A DNA stretch of 64,000 nucleotides from Hyaloscypha bicolor E. Lineage: Eukaryota > Ascomycota > Leotiomycetes > Helotiales > Hyaloscyphaceae. Position 1 is the stretch's first letter; each line of letters starts with the position of its first letter. This document shows positions 36,423 to 48,005 of this stretch, piece by piece. Where the stretch lies: positions 69,353 through 133,352 of the forward strand of contig NW_020194620.1 of the NCBI RefSeq assembly GCF_002865645.1, written 5' to 3'. The notes under the pieces were generated by a model. The model did not search any database and was not told the origin of the DNA. It saw only the letters and a list, made by a program, of their open reading frames with translations. Both the position numbers and the translations under genes were made by a program.

Positions 36423-38098
36423 ATGAAAGTTATCATAGTCGGAGCTGGAATCGCCGGTCTCTCCGCAGCAATTGGTTTGCGTCGAGCAGGCCACGATGTT
36501 CAAGTGTGTCGTCTTTGCCCAACCACTCTCTTCCTCAATCAGCTGACGCCTTCTCATCTAGATCATCGAGAAATCCTCCATGCTTCACGAAGTAGGAGCC
36601 GCTATCAACGTCTGCCCCAACGCATCCCGCGTCCTCGACACCTGGGGATTCTCCGTCAAACGCGCCCGTTTCGTGACAGCTAAAACAGTAATCTTCGCTT
36701 CTGGAGAGACATTGAAACCGTTTGATAAGCAGGATTATGCATATATTGAGAAGGAGTATGGGGCTGCGTTTTATTTTTCGCATCGTGTGGATTTGCATAA
36801 TGAGTTGAGACACTTGGCTACGAGAGAGGAGGGACCGGGAAAGCCGGCGGAGATTTTGGAGAGGAGGGAAGCGGTTGGTTATGTGAGTTACGGGAATCAC
36901 ATCAATTTCCATGATTGGAATTGTGACTGATGATCAGGATGTAGGATCCGGAAGGAGGAGTGGTGAAGCTATCAGATGGGACGACGATGAGAGCAGATTT
37001 GATTATTGGGGCTGATGGGATCCATTCCAAAGCCGTAAAGTCTGTCGTTGGCTACGAAAACCCTGCTGTTCCCGTGGGCATCTCTTGCTTTCGATTCCTC
37101 TTGCCGAGTCAAGAGATTTTCGACGATCCTGAGACTGCTGGGTTGATGGAGAATCATGATGGGAGAGGCAGAAGCTATGTATCTTCGAAGGATGGCCATC
37201 TACGAATCATCATGTATCCGTGCAGAGAGTAAGTTACTCAACCTTGTCTTGAAGTCAGCGTGACTGAATGTAATACCTAGAAATCAGGTGCAAAATCTGG
37301 TTTTTACGTGTCCGGACAGCGAGAAGCTCAATTCCTCAGAAGGTACGGGAAGTCAGAGTCAATCGCTGGGTGTGGATGTATGACTCACATTACATTTAGG
37401 TTGGAACATCCCTGTTGATAAAAGTGTTATGCTTGAGGAAATGAATGGCTTCCATCCATCTCTGGAAGCATTATTGAGGTCTGCCAAATTCCCCTAAAAG
37501 AATAGAACGGCATCTTCTTACAATGTTATAGGAAAGCAAGCAATGTCAAGCTCTGGAAACTTCTCTTCAGAGCTCCTCTTCCCACATGGCATAAATCTCG
37601 CGTTGCACTTATCGGTGACGCAGCACATCCAATGCTTCCATGTAACAATCCTCTCTTCCTCTCTTGCTCCCACACCCTCAAAACATCTTCAGCCACTCAC
37701 CTCCACAACAGACCAAGGCCAAGGCGGCGCACAAGCCATCGAAGATGGTTGTGCTCTCGGCCTTCTTTTCACCAATTTCTCCGCGACAGACGCTACCTCC
37801 ATCTCATCTCGTCTAGATTCTTTCGAAAACGTGAGAAGAAATCGTGCAAGTGCTATGCAGATGTTTTCGAACGCTGGGCAGGATGAAGCAGAGAAAATAA
37901 GGGAGTCGGCGCTGCCTTATGTGAAAGATGGGAAGGTGCCATGTAAGTACTGTTTTGATGAGAGGGGGAAAACAGGGAAGAAGTGCTAATAACGAATTGG
38001 GGATAGCAAATCCGAAGGAGTATACGGAGTACAATTTTAGGCATGATGTGGTCAAGGCGTGCGAGGAGGAATTGAGGAGGATAGGGGAGAAGAACTAG
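36423..38098 (+). CDS. FAD-dependent monooxygenase (salicylate hydroxylase-like)
   Basis: Eight exons (36423-36503, 36562-36882, 36945-37228, 37281-37342, 37400-37478, 37532-37641, 37712-37942, 38007-38098), phases consistent, 419 aa. MKVIIVGAGIAGLSAAIGLR holds the GxGxxG dinucleotide motif (residues 7-12), then the ribose-binding acidic end IIEKS. The DG motif is DLIIGADGIHSKAV. The GD motif is ALIGDAAHPMLP followed, after a 70-nt intron, by YQGQGGAQAIEDG. These define group A flavin hydroxylases acting on aromatic substrates with NAD(P)H and O2. No stop or shift. It stands alone downstream of RIP-degraded DNA, with a transposon end about 160 bp upstream, and a P450 follows on the other strand. 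Substrate unknown; a biosynthetic or aromatic-degradation role is possible. Confidence 0.93.
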
Positions 38099-38489
38099 TT
38101 AGGCATTAGTGTTTTTATTACGCTGGAATTCGAACAAACTCGACTATACTTCCAAAGAAATGATTTATGGGCCCTAATTTTGGGGAGTCCACCATCTACT
38201 CGTGCGAACCATGCAACTTCATACCATGAAGCCGTGCTAACTACGAGCACGAGAGAAGGTTAGGCACCTAATGACTGCACACCTGTGAGATTACTCCTAT
38301 TTTCTATACCCAGTGAAATATGCTGGCCGAATCAGGCGCCGTGGGTTGGACCTTTCCAGGGTGTTATAGGCTGTGTCCTGTCTGCCATTTACAAATATGA
38401 GTCTTCCCCTTCTTAATCTTGCCAGCCACCATTCTTTTCGTTACCTTTAGCCCAACATTCACTCTCAAACCCACTCAAACCATTCCGGC
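38099..38489. other. Intergenic, no gene recognised
   Basis: 3' flank of the FAD monooxygenase gene; no RNA gene or repeat seen. Confidence 0.45.
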
Positions 38490-39214
38490 ATGCCGTACCA
38501 ATTCCGCAATCACATTCGTGTAACAAACACAGCCGACTTCATCAAGTGCAGCTTCGGGCGCGACCCTCGAGCACACCGAGCCCGCGACCGAACCCACGCT
38601 CGGAAAAAGACCAGAGTTGAGGAGGCCAAAGAGAGGCCTGAGAGGATTATCCGAGGAAGGTGCTGGTGAGTTCCAATTACCACTCGCAGAAAAGATCGTG
38701 CCTAATTAAAATGAGGATTACCCAAGGCGGCCTTTGATGAGATGCCCTCGTTGCAAAAACACAAAAGACGCAGGGTCGAGCAGTCTAAGGATCTCGTCGA
38801 CACTGAGAGCTTGTGGATACCAGTATTAGAGAGCCTCGACATGCTCTACCAAGTCCAAGAGAACCACCAACGCATGACTACGACTATCGTCGGAAAGTGG
38901 AGATCGAACACCACAAGCTGATTTCCGAGTCGCGGGAGCTCCTAAATTCCTAAGAATGCAGACTCCTTGAGGGCTTCAAAGGCACGGACAACCAAGTACG
39001 CACACTCGTTGCAGATTTGGTTGAGGATTTGCAAGCGCAACGATATCTGTTTGAGAAAGGGTTCAAAGACATGGAAAACGTAGTACGTACACTGGTCGTT
39101 GATTTAGTTGATAGTATGTACGCTCAACAACGCCGGGTGATTGCTATAAATCGATCAATTGAGCGATGTGGAGTAGGAAAGGAAGACGATAGAGCCGGCG
39201 GCGCCAGTTATTGA
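38490..39214 (+). pseudogene. Coiled-coil protein gene, broken
   Basis: A basic N-terminal segment, MPYQFRNHIRVTNTADFIKC and then RDRTHARKKTRVEEAKERPE, is followed by a possible intron (GTGAGT at 38667). A helical region follows: LVDTESLWIPVLESLDMLYQ, then after a one-base shift YRRKVEIEHHKLISESRELL. An in-frame TAA (about 38951) then precedes a two-unit repeat: GFKGTDNQVRTLVADLVEDL and GFKDMENVVRTLVVDLVDSM. The end is a stop at 39212-39214. The heptad-like pattern and charge suggest coiled coil. The frameshift and stop suggest decay, though unrecognised introns could explain them. Family unknown. Confidence 0.4.
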
Positions 39215-39556
39215 ATGCATCTTTTCCGTCAAACGGCTGAAAGATGCAAAGCCAAAATTCGAGGTCCTTCTCCTTGATGTATTGCATAAAGCAGATGTGC
39301 AACCACATAGTCCTCACCGTTGATCTGACCACCTTCAATGACCTGTCCCCATTCCCCCCAACGTTGGGCCCTAGTGTTGATGTGATGGGTACTTTTCGTA
39401 AAAGTATTACCACCTGGGCTAAGTGGTGGGTTCCAATACTCGTTCTGCTTACCTCCTCCAGGAGTAGCCGTGCTCCCAACTTCAACCCTTCTTCGACTTC
39501 GTCGAAGTATTCGTACGCCCTGCATATTTATTCCGCACCTCTTGTCCCCGTGTCCT

Positions 39557-41245
39557 TTATTCCTTCAAATCCTGCTCAATAACATGAAACTTGACAGCAT
39601 CCATCGGCCGATGACTAGCAAAGAAATCATCATATAACAAATCGTATTCACTTAGTTCATTGCCTTTCAAGTGCTCGAATCTTCGGAAGATCGACCCTAG
39701 AGTCACGTACATCTCACAAAACGCAAGCCTATGCAGTCAGCCTCACTCCCAAACCATCCTGAATAAGTTCCAAGGGATCGGTGCAGTGAACTTACGGCAT
39801 CCCAACACACATCCTGCTCCCTTTTCCAAACGGCACAAACGCCTTCCACATCTTCTGCTTGTCGCTGGTCAGCGCCCATCGTTCAGGAATGAACTCCTGA
39901 GCATGAGGAAAGTAGTCTTCGTTCCGATGCAGGACCCAGGAGGACATAGAGACCGTGAAGCCGGTGGGGATGGTGTAGCCCTCGAACTTGGCGCCGCCTG
40001 TGGGGACTATGCGCGGGAGGCGGGAGATGACGCCGAAGGAGAGGCGGAGGGATTCGTTTACGACGCCAGTCAGATATGGAAGGCGTTCCAAAACAGTAAG
40101 TTCTATCTTGGCATTTGGATCCGGAAATGCAGCCTTCAATTCTGCCGTGAGCTTTGCGTAGATCTTGGGATTCTTGATCACCTCGTATACTCCTGTCGTC
40201 AACCCATTGCCCGTTGTATCAGCTGCTGCTGCCAAGATGCCATAGGCTTCGTATTTGATCTGATCTGGGGTTGGGGGGACCCAGCCTTCTTCGGAATTTG
40301 GCGTCAGCAGTTCGTGGAAGATTGTTGTGCGCGTTTTATTGTTGACCCGGCCGGCCTCGAGATCGGCTTTGGCGACGAGGATTTGTTGTTTGGCGTGCTA
40401 TAATTCTCGTCAGCAAATGGAACCATAGGGAGGGATTTGGGAGGAGTGCGGTTTGGGGGAAGACATACTTCTTGCAGGTTCAAGATCTGCGCAAGAGGCG
40501 GACTCATTTTTTTCAACATCCATGGGGGAAGGCCGTTCATGATTCTCAGCTCTGGCCACTGCTGGAAAACCCACAGCGCAGGGCCAATGCCTCTGACCAG
40601 CTCAAAGAAATTGGTGCCTAGATCCGGGGCATCAAGAAGATCATAGCACTTGCTGAACATATATTCCGTGATAACATCAATCGACACAGCACGGCATCCA
40701 TGGTGAATATCCAGCATTTCTCCCGCCTTTGAATTCTTCGCGATCAGAGCACATAGCTTGTCAGCCTTCTTCTGCACAATGCTTTGCAATTCCAGCACCA
40801 TGGCCCGCGAAAAGAACTTGTTCAATGGCTCGCGACGGAGACGGTGCAGCTCGTTGGGACAGGAGGTGAAGGAGGCATATTCCATGCCAAAGGCATCGTA
40901 GTATCTTGGATCCTTTGCGTACTTCGACCTGACATAGTATATCGTCTCGTAGTTCTTGGGGTCGCTCAAGGAGACTTCGTTGGGGGTGATGCGCACGATA
41001 GGGCCGTATTTCTTGTGCAAGAGTCCGACCTGCTTGTAGAAGCGACTGCCATCTTTGAAGCTATGGTAGGTCTGGTAGAGGAAGGTGAGGGCTGCGAGCC
41101 TGGGGCCTGGGATTTGCGCGAGCGGGTGGAAGAAGAGACGGTAGACGACGATGTAGGCGACATAGGAGGTGATGGGAACTGTAGCGTAGATCACTGCCTG
41201 GGAGATGCTAGGGTAGCTCTCGAGTCCGAGTCCCAACCACAACAT
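39557..41245 (-). CDS. Cytochrome P450 monooxygenase (CYP58/TRI4-like)
   Basis: Three exons on the minus strand (41245-40469, 40397-39796, 39728-39557), phases consistent, 516 aa. N-terminal hydrophobic anchor (AVIYATVPITSYVAYIVVY), then FFHPLAQIPGPRLAAL. The I-helix has ILAAAADTTGN, the ExxR is ESLR (NESLRLSFGV), the PERW motif is FIPERW, and the heme loop is FGKGSRMCVG with the Cys ligand at about residue 456. The C-terminal exon (LAFCEMYVTLGSIFRRFE) completes the fold. The style of heme loop and I-helix is that of the clan holding trichodiene-oxygenase-like and benzoate-hydroxylase-like fungal P450s; the finer assignment is tentative. The gene looks intact. Its neighbour is an FAD monooxygenase about 1.5 kb away on the other strand, so the two could act on one pathway. 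Confidence 0.93.
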
Positions 41246-41348
41246 GATAAATCGATATTTGAATTTTTGGGGTCAGACATGTAATTTCCAACATGCGCAG
41301 GGGTGTTTCAAAGCGCTGGGTCAGCAAAGTCGTCTTGGTTGGTGGGTA

Positions 41349-43966
41349 TATAATAGTCGGACTTAACGTCGCGACTAAAAGGGGCCCTTCCCTTTAGTCG
41401 GGGAAAGCGAGTTGGCCCGCGAAAGCGAGTTGGCCCGCGAAAGCGAGATGGCCCGCGCCAAACCAAAATTACTATGCGACCGTGGACAATTATATTGCAC
41501 CACACAATAGATAACCCTCCATTTTATGGGCAATTAAAGATATAATATTTTATTACTCTAATGCTACGAAATCTGCATTTTGAGCTATTGAATTAGTCAA
41601 TATTACTGATCTAGGTAGTAAAGAACATAGAACTACCTCCCCCCCACTAACCCCACTATTTATACCCTCTCTTGCCTTCTCTATCTCCTTATCTGACCCC
41701 CCAGATTCCACTAATATTGCCCTTATATATAGTTGACTAAGAGGGTTCCTCTTCGCACGATGGGCTTGTTCTGATGCGAGTATTATAGGGTCAATGGGGA
41801 TATCTGTAAAGATTACGGGGTCTTTGGCTTATATATGATCGAATTCAGCTTGCTCCTTAGCTACCTTATCATAGAATAATTAGTGCTTGATTCGAATAGC
41901 TTCAATCTCGTCTTCTATAGGTTCGTTTTGGGGATCGCGAATCGGTATTAGAAGCTCGGGGGGAATAATCATATTAACTCCAAGGACTCGCTTTCTAGCC
42001 TATGCCTCCAGATCCTTTATTATCTTCTTCCTCTCTCTCTCTGCCGCTCGTGCAGCAACTCCAATTCGTTTTAGAGCCTCCTTCTCAGCTAATTCGGCCT
42101 TTGCAAGCTATTTCTTTGCCTTCTTTAGCTCCTCCTCCACTACCTTCCTCACTTTAATCTTCTTCTTCACTAGAGCATTAGATGCGTTCATCCACCCCCC
42201 TCTTTAGAAACTAAGTCGTGCGTTTAGCTTGGCCTTATAACGTTCAACCTGTACCTTGCGAGCATTCTGGGTATCCAGCTCTTATAAACTTCTAAGCATT
42301 AGGTGATTCTTGGAGCCTTAATCATAACTAAATACTCTTTGCAAGGGGAGGAGCTTAAAGCATCCAGAATCTTATTATTGAGATTATCGAGCCATAGAAC
42401 GTATTCGTTATATAAAGAAGGAGGTTTTGGAAGGGTAGGTAATTAGTATTCATAAACAGGAGCAGGAGCAGGCATAGTAAATCGTGCGTTTTCTATATCC
42501 GATTCAGTTTCCGATTTAGATCCAAACTCCAGGAATTAAAGGCTAGTATCTTTCCTTCTCTTTTTGCCATACTCCTTGAGCTTTCTCCATACTGCTTTAA
42601 AACTAATAGGCCAAATTCCAGTATTCTAAAAGGCATGTTTAATTATACGAATAGTAAACGTCTTCTCTCTTATTCCAGGAAGATTGCGAAAGAAGTACTA
42701 GATATTATATTCCGGCTCATACAAGCGAATCGCATTTATAATATTAACCTATTAGTAGTATTTCCATTCCCTAAAAACACTAATATTATACGGTTAAAGT
42801 AGGTAGGTTTAGTAAGAGGGAAATTAGATAATTCATATCTTATTAAATATAGCTTTTAAGATAAAATTGTCCGCTTAGTAGCAAGTTACTCTATTAATCA
42901 AAAAAATATACCATTTCTTATTAGGACCGTAATTATTATACTTAATAAAATAATCTAATCAAACTATATAAATACCCTTATTCGTATATCCGGTAGAAGA
43001 GACTATAATAACCTTATAACCGGTTATATTTTCGTGGAACTAAGAAACCATAATCATAATTCCAGGAATAATAACTACCGGTGGAATTACCTTGCTATCT
43101 ACAGATATATATTCGATTATTATAAGGGACATGCGATTTTCTGGTATTCCGGTATATATCTCCTTAATTCTAATTAGAATAACTACTTCCTCCCCTATAG
43201 GCATATAAATTCGAGCTCCTTTCTTGTCCATATTATATATCCGATCGCCATGGCATATACCAGTTTCCTCAAGTACCAGACAATATTCGGTTTCAAACCA
43301 GTCGCAAAGGCTTTATTTGGTATAGAGATTAACGCGGTAGCTCGCAATAGGCTTCGTTTTAATCATATGGAGTTCTGGAGTGCTCTTTAGCCATTGAGAG
43401 AACCACTTCCAAGAGAGAGCTGTCTTATTATCCTCCGTTCGCATCCACATTACGTAGTTATATATTATTTGCTTTGTGGCTCCTTTCCCTCCATTAATCG
43501 CATATAATACCGCATACTAAATTAATGCCTCGTATTAATCAGGACATAGGATCTTGTTCTGGCCTCCCTACTGTACTTTCTCCTTCTCTATCCTCTTCCT
43601 CTCTCTCCGCCATGCTTTCCGTATAGCATCTTCGCTCCTGACACCATACGCGCGTATAGCAGTGGTGGGACTCTCCTCTGGGTTCTCCTTTAGGAATTGG
43701 ATAGCCTCACGAAGCTTATCCTTCTCTGGCATATCGCACAGAAGCGCATTTATGGGTAGGATACTCAGGCGAGCTATTGCAGTTAAATTGGACAAATTTT
43801 GTGGGCTGGTAATACACAAATTAATTGATTTTTACTATGGGAGTTGCATACAAATTCCAAATTTACGCGTTTTGGCGCGGGCCATCTCGCTTTCGCGGGC
43901 CAACTCGCTTTCCCCGACTAAAGGGAAGGGCCCCTTTTAGTCGCGACGTTAAGTCCGACTATTATA
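41349..43966 (-). mobile_element. Fot1/pogo-type (Tc1-mariner) DNA transposon, decayed
   Basis: About 2.6 kb with long terminal inverted repeats of roughly 100 bp. The ends read TATAATAGTCGGACTTAAC and GTTAAGTCCGACTATTATA, flanked by TA (41347-41348 and 43967-43968). The inner TIR contains tandem GCGAGTTGGCCCGCGAAA units, three on the left and two on the right. It includes a transposase pseudogene on the minus strand, listed separately. Mutation is moderate and of RIP type; the TIRs are nearly unmutated. Confidence 0.88.
41900..43819 (-). pseudogene. Fot1-like DDE transposase, stop-filled
   Basis: The start (43819 down to 43568) encodes a Psq-type helix-turn-helix: PEKDKLREAIQFLKENPEES then TTAIRAYGVRSEDAIRKAWR. 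About 43231-43040 encodes part of the DDE_1 endonuclease: MDKKGARIYMPIGEEV, EIYTGIPENRMSLIIIEYIS and KVIPPVVIIPGIM. The C-terminal basic coiled part (ELAEKEALKRIGVAARAAER, RERKKIIKDLEA) reads near 42140-42000. Stops between these blocks mean no functional transposase is made. In family members this protein cuts and pastes the element at TA sites in the nucleus. Confidence 0.8.
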
Positions 43967-44087
43967 TACTACGGGTTTCATCGGAGGGAGCTACATTGAG
44001 AGGAAGGCTCTGCAGCAATTCCCACGCCCCGTAACTGACGAGGTTAACAAGTCTCAATAGGGTAATACGACATATAGAGTACATTTA

Positions 44088-44233
44088 TCCCTTCGTCCGG
44101 TGAGACATGTCCAGCGCTAGCAAGGGGGGTGTGGCTGCACGCAAGCCTCTTGAAGCGTAATAAAACGAGATGAGGCTTGCGTGCAGCCACACCCCCCTTG
44201 CTAGCGCTGGACATGTCTCACCGGACGAAGGGA
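44088..44233. mobile_element. Hairpin MITE, near-perfect palindrome, TA target
   Basis: 146 bp whose two about 62-bp arms are essentially perfect inverted copies around a short loop (about 44150-44170). The tip is TCCCTTCGTCCGGTGAGACA and it is flanked by TA on both sides (44086-44087 and 44234-44235). Non-coding. The TA duplication suggests a Tc1/mariner-type source. Confidence 0.85.
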
Positions 44234-44509
44234 TACGGCACGCCCAAGACCCGAGAGCGAATTGCATACGGCTAGTATATTCAAAAAAAAAATCCAAAAA
44301 AAAATCAAGGCTAATTAATTATAGTTAATTATAAATTGATTTAGTAAATTTTAACTTGACTTGATTTAATTATAATTAATAATTATTATTATTATATATT
44401 AAGAAAACCTAAATTAGTAAAAGAGTAGAGGGCAAGCCCGTATTAGGAAACCGCAGCTGCAGCATCAGGCAAGGCACGCACACGTGCCCGCCGCCGCTTT
44501 CGCGAGGTA

Positions 44510-44669
44510 TCCCTTCGTCCGGTGAGACATACTCCACGCTAGCAAGGGGGTCCTAGCTCAGAACTGTAAAGTCGTACCTTTGCTTAAAAACTTGTTAGTC
44601 ATCTATCGCCTTTTCGCCCTGAGCCAGGCCCCCTTACTAGCGTGGACTATGTCTCACCAGACGAAGGGA
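44510..44669. mobile_element. Related MITE, diverged centre
   Basis: 160 bp with the same tip, TCCCTTCGTCCGGTGAGACA, and right end GTCTCACCAGACGAAGGGA. The inner arms keep CTAGCAAGGGGG / CCCCCTTACTAG, but the middle differs from the 44088 copy. Left flank TA, right flank TG, so one flank has mutated or the target duplication is imperfect. Confidence 0.75.
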
Positions 44670-45403
44670 TGAAAATCTCGCGACGTCCACCGCTCGCTTC
44701 TCCTCCTCTTCTTCCTCTTCCAACAACCCCAAAGTCTCTACCTTCACAACACTCGGTGTTGGCTCACTATTTGCATTCGGCTCTTCCACCTAGAATACTT
44801 TGATCGGCCACGCCGCAGCTGAGAAGACCGCGTTAGCGAGGTGCGAGGCAAGCGGCTCTGTGTTTGATTATGTCTCAAAGTTCTCTCTAAAGGCTGCTTT
44901 AGTAGCCTTGTTTGCTCCTCAGAGCCGCTAAACGCCCAGTCATCGCTTTGGTTGATCGGCGATCGAGTGGATTAAGTGAGGCTGCAATGTCTCACCAGCA
45001 AGAGAGTCACAGCCAGCCTGCGTGGTCAATCAACGTTACACAAGTCATAATTGGCTAATTGTCACTCATTCCAGCCACGAACTCGCTAAGGTATGCCAAG
45101 AGAGTTCGAGAATGGCGCTTCCCGTCAAGCCTCAACCCCTTAAGTTGCTTTTTCTAGGTTGCAAGGCGCCCTGTCTTTCAGCCACGGTCTAATAAACTCA
45201 GTACTCTTGAGTGTAAGGGCTCAGAGATCCTGAGAGAGTGAGACATATGTCTCTGCAAATTCGTGGACTCTGGTGCATACCTTTTTCAGCCTCTTAAAAC
45301 AGACTTAACCTCCACCATCGCCGGATTCTCTCCCCTCCTGTCGTACTTTCCCAAGCCTGCAAAAATATCGACACCTGAGTGAAAAACATCTGGGAGACAG
45401 AAT
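44670..45403. other. Intergenic, with stray MITE-like motifs
   Basis: Promoter side of the membrane-protein gene. It holds an isolated ATGTCTCACCAG (about 44987) like the right MITE tip and a GTGAGACATATGTCTC hairpin (about 45238). No gene. Confidence 0.45.
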
Positions 45404-48005
45404 ATGAACATGAACCTATTACAAGTTCTACAACGTGGAATGACCGTCGGAGAGGTTGCTGGAATAATTAGCGGTGTAGCTTCCATTGGTGAGACATGAC
45501 TGAGGTCTAATTATACAGTTGGCCTTCGCTGACGGCTCGCGGTTTCCCTCACTTTGCCCTTATTCGTTGCCCTTATTCTCGTATGGTCGATCAGGAACAA
45601 ACAATTGAACGCCTCGACTTGGTCAACCGCAGCGAAGACTCTCCAGGGAACTCTCTGGCCCATGATTCTGCGGTCTGATAGCGCTCGTACCAAGTCTGTG
45701 GCTCGTCGAGTTAATGTTGCTTCTATAACACTCACTGTCGCCATTGTTCTGCAACTCGCGGTTCACATTGTCACCCCACTGCCCCTTGTTCAGCAAATAC
45801 AGCCCAGAGACGATTCTTCCACTGTGTCGTTCAAGTATGCTCCTGACTTGACGTTTTTCGGGCAAGGAACTGCTCCACGACCCTCGCAGCCACTTGGTCG
45901 GACTTGTGGAACCTCGGCTTTCACAGATTGTACACCATCTAATGAGTTATTTGATAAGCTCTCCTCTGGGAGTATTGGGACAACAGTCGCAGGTCCAAAA
46001 GATATTCAATTCCGGAACATGTTTTTTTACCAGAATCAAAGCTCCAACAATGAGCAAATAGTAGTCGGCTTGACCCTACCGATGCAGAATCTATTATTGA
46101 ATACTAACTTCACGATAGTCGAAGGCCTCATTGTGGATCCAAACAACGGTGGCGTTGGTTTTCGTAACCATACTATTCCTATTGGCCTTCAGCTTGGAGC
46201 CACCTGGCAAGAAGACATTCTTTGGATTCAACCAGAAACCGTCTGTACAGCAAACAACTTTTCAATACATTTTCCATTTGGCAACTCACATGTCAATGAG
46301 TTTTTCCCTGTGTTAAACACAGGGACAAGTCCGAATTCTGCATCGAACAGCTATTTGCAGGACGATGGTGCTTTCGTCTACAGGAATTGGAGCATCCCTT
46401 CTCCTCGTTGGGACATCTATGGTCCCGATTCTCTCTGGAATATCACCGGGCCAATCCCCGATCTCGCTCAGAGACCTTTTTTGGGGGCTTGGTGGGACAA
46501 TTTCTTCACCGCTGCTGCGTTGAATATATCCGCAAATTCTACCACGCGTGTTGGAACACGGTACGGCCAACATTTTACAAACTACACAATTGTCGTAAAC
46601 CCTTTTGCTATTACAATCAGCAATATAGATGGGGCGATCTTTGATCAAGCGATGCCGTACAATTTATACAAGTTCTTTTCTGCAAATCTTGATCGTTACA
46701 TCGGCAACTTCGGGGATTTGATCCCGGGAGTCAAGGAGGCTTTCAACTTTACAAGCTACTTTCTAGAATACGGTAGGACACCCAATCGTATTACTATCTT
46801 CTGAAGAAGACTAATAAATCAAAGGTCGTCGCTGTTTTGGTTTCGACGGCTTCAACGAGCCCGACCCATTGAAACCATATATTAGATGTGGAAATCTTTA
46901 TGGAGTTGCTGTTCCTGATGATCCCGATCAAACTGAATTTCAGATAGATAGTATGGTGGGACAGCCTGCATATACCTGTGCCAGTTCTGTGAAGGCAATA
47001 ATTAAGACGGTGGAGTTCACCTTTAATGGAACCTCAAGCTTGAGTAATCTTGTCGTCTCGAGTATTACAGACAAGAACTATACCAATACAGAAGATGAGC
47101 CATTGTGGGGAGTTGAAAAGGTAGACCCATCCCAAAACCTCAACATCAGCGACATAAATCTACTCTGGGGACTCGTTAGCGACATTTACGAGAATGATAC
47201 CGAGATATCTACCATTCGAGGGAAAGAATTTTACCTTCCAGTTGCTTATGCAAATAACGATATGAGCGTGTTCAAAGATAACCTTGCTGCTGCTTCAGTT
47301 TTTACAGCCGCCTGGAACACCGCCTATACGGAAGTAGCTTGGATAGCTGGTATCTCCTTCGGCGGTCTACCTTCTTACTCAGGCAATATCCAGTATTCAC
47401 TATTTCTGAAATGGCGCGAGCTTTCCAACACAACCCATGGAGCTGCTATAATCCTGAATCTCATTTGGACCGATCTCGTGGCTTCCACTGTTGTTGGAAC
47501 CACGACTGGATTTGAGAAAAGCCCCGCTACCCAAGACTCAGGAGTGCTGGGCCAGAGACAGGCTTACGAACATCACTCTGTGGTTGTCTACAGCAATCTC
47601 TTGTTTGCTATACCAGCATTTTTGGTATTATGTCTATGGGTCGGACTACTGGTTATTACCATTGGTCTCCTCATAACGCGCAAAGTGACTGGAGCTATGC
47701 TTTCATATTACATGAACCACTCTTCTCTGGGCAGAGCCGTCCTAAACGCAGAGCACCCTGATCCTGCAATGACAACACTCAGTTCAAAAGATTGGACGGA
47801 GAACTTTGGCAGTAAATGGCTTGCAATATGGCCTTATGATCAGCATACATCGATATTGCAGTCGAATGGGCAAGGAACACCTGACTCCGTGGCACATCAG
47901 TATGGTGAATCAGGTGTCGGTTCGATGGAGTTGACGTCTTTGAGTGAGAGGGGTCTGCCGCGTGTGCTCTCGACTGTTGAATTACCTCGTGATGAAGGGT
48001 TATGA
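45404..48005 (+). CDS. Large membrane protein with glycosylated ectodomain, unknown function
   Basis: The secure part is 45554-46772 joined to 46825-48005 (intron GTAGGA...CTAAT...AAAG), about 799 aa. Two hydrophobic segments near the start (LPLFVALILVWSI and VASITLTVAIVLQLAVHI) flank WSTAAKTLQGTLWPMILRSD. A long ectodomain follows with many N-x-S/T sites and paired cysteines (GRTCGTSAFTDC, YIRCGNLYGV, AYTCASSV). A last helix, LLFAIPAFLVLCLWVGLLVI, and a cytoplasmic tail close it. This layout is a fungal plasma-membrane family I cannot name functionally. A likely first exon is 45404-45488 (MNMNLLQVLQRGMTVGEVAG), but the following GTGAGA...TACAG is only 31 nt and joins out of frame. The 5' end is therefore either misread by me or damaged. 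Confidence 0.7.

Noticed and set aside
39660..40403. 247-aa plus-strand frame
   Set aside because: Antisense shadow of the second P450, whose I-helix, ExxR and heme motifs are on the minus strand.
40784..41284. 166-aa plus-strand frame rich in Gly/Glu/Val
   Set aside because: Antisense of the P450 first exon; codon-usage shadow.
44088..44233. Perfect palindrome considered as a replication origin, terminator or structured RNA gene
   Set aside because: TA duplications and a second copy with the same tips 280 bp away indicate a MITE.
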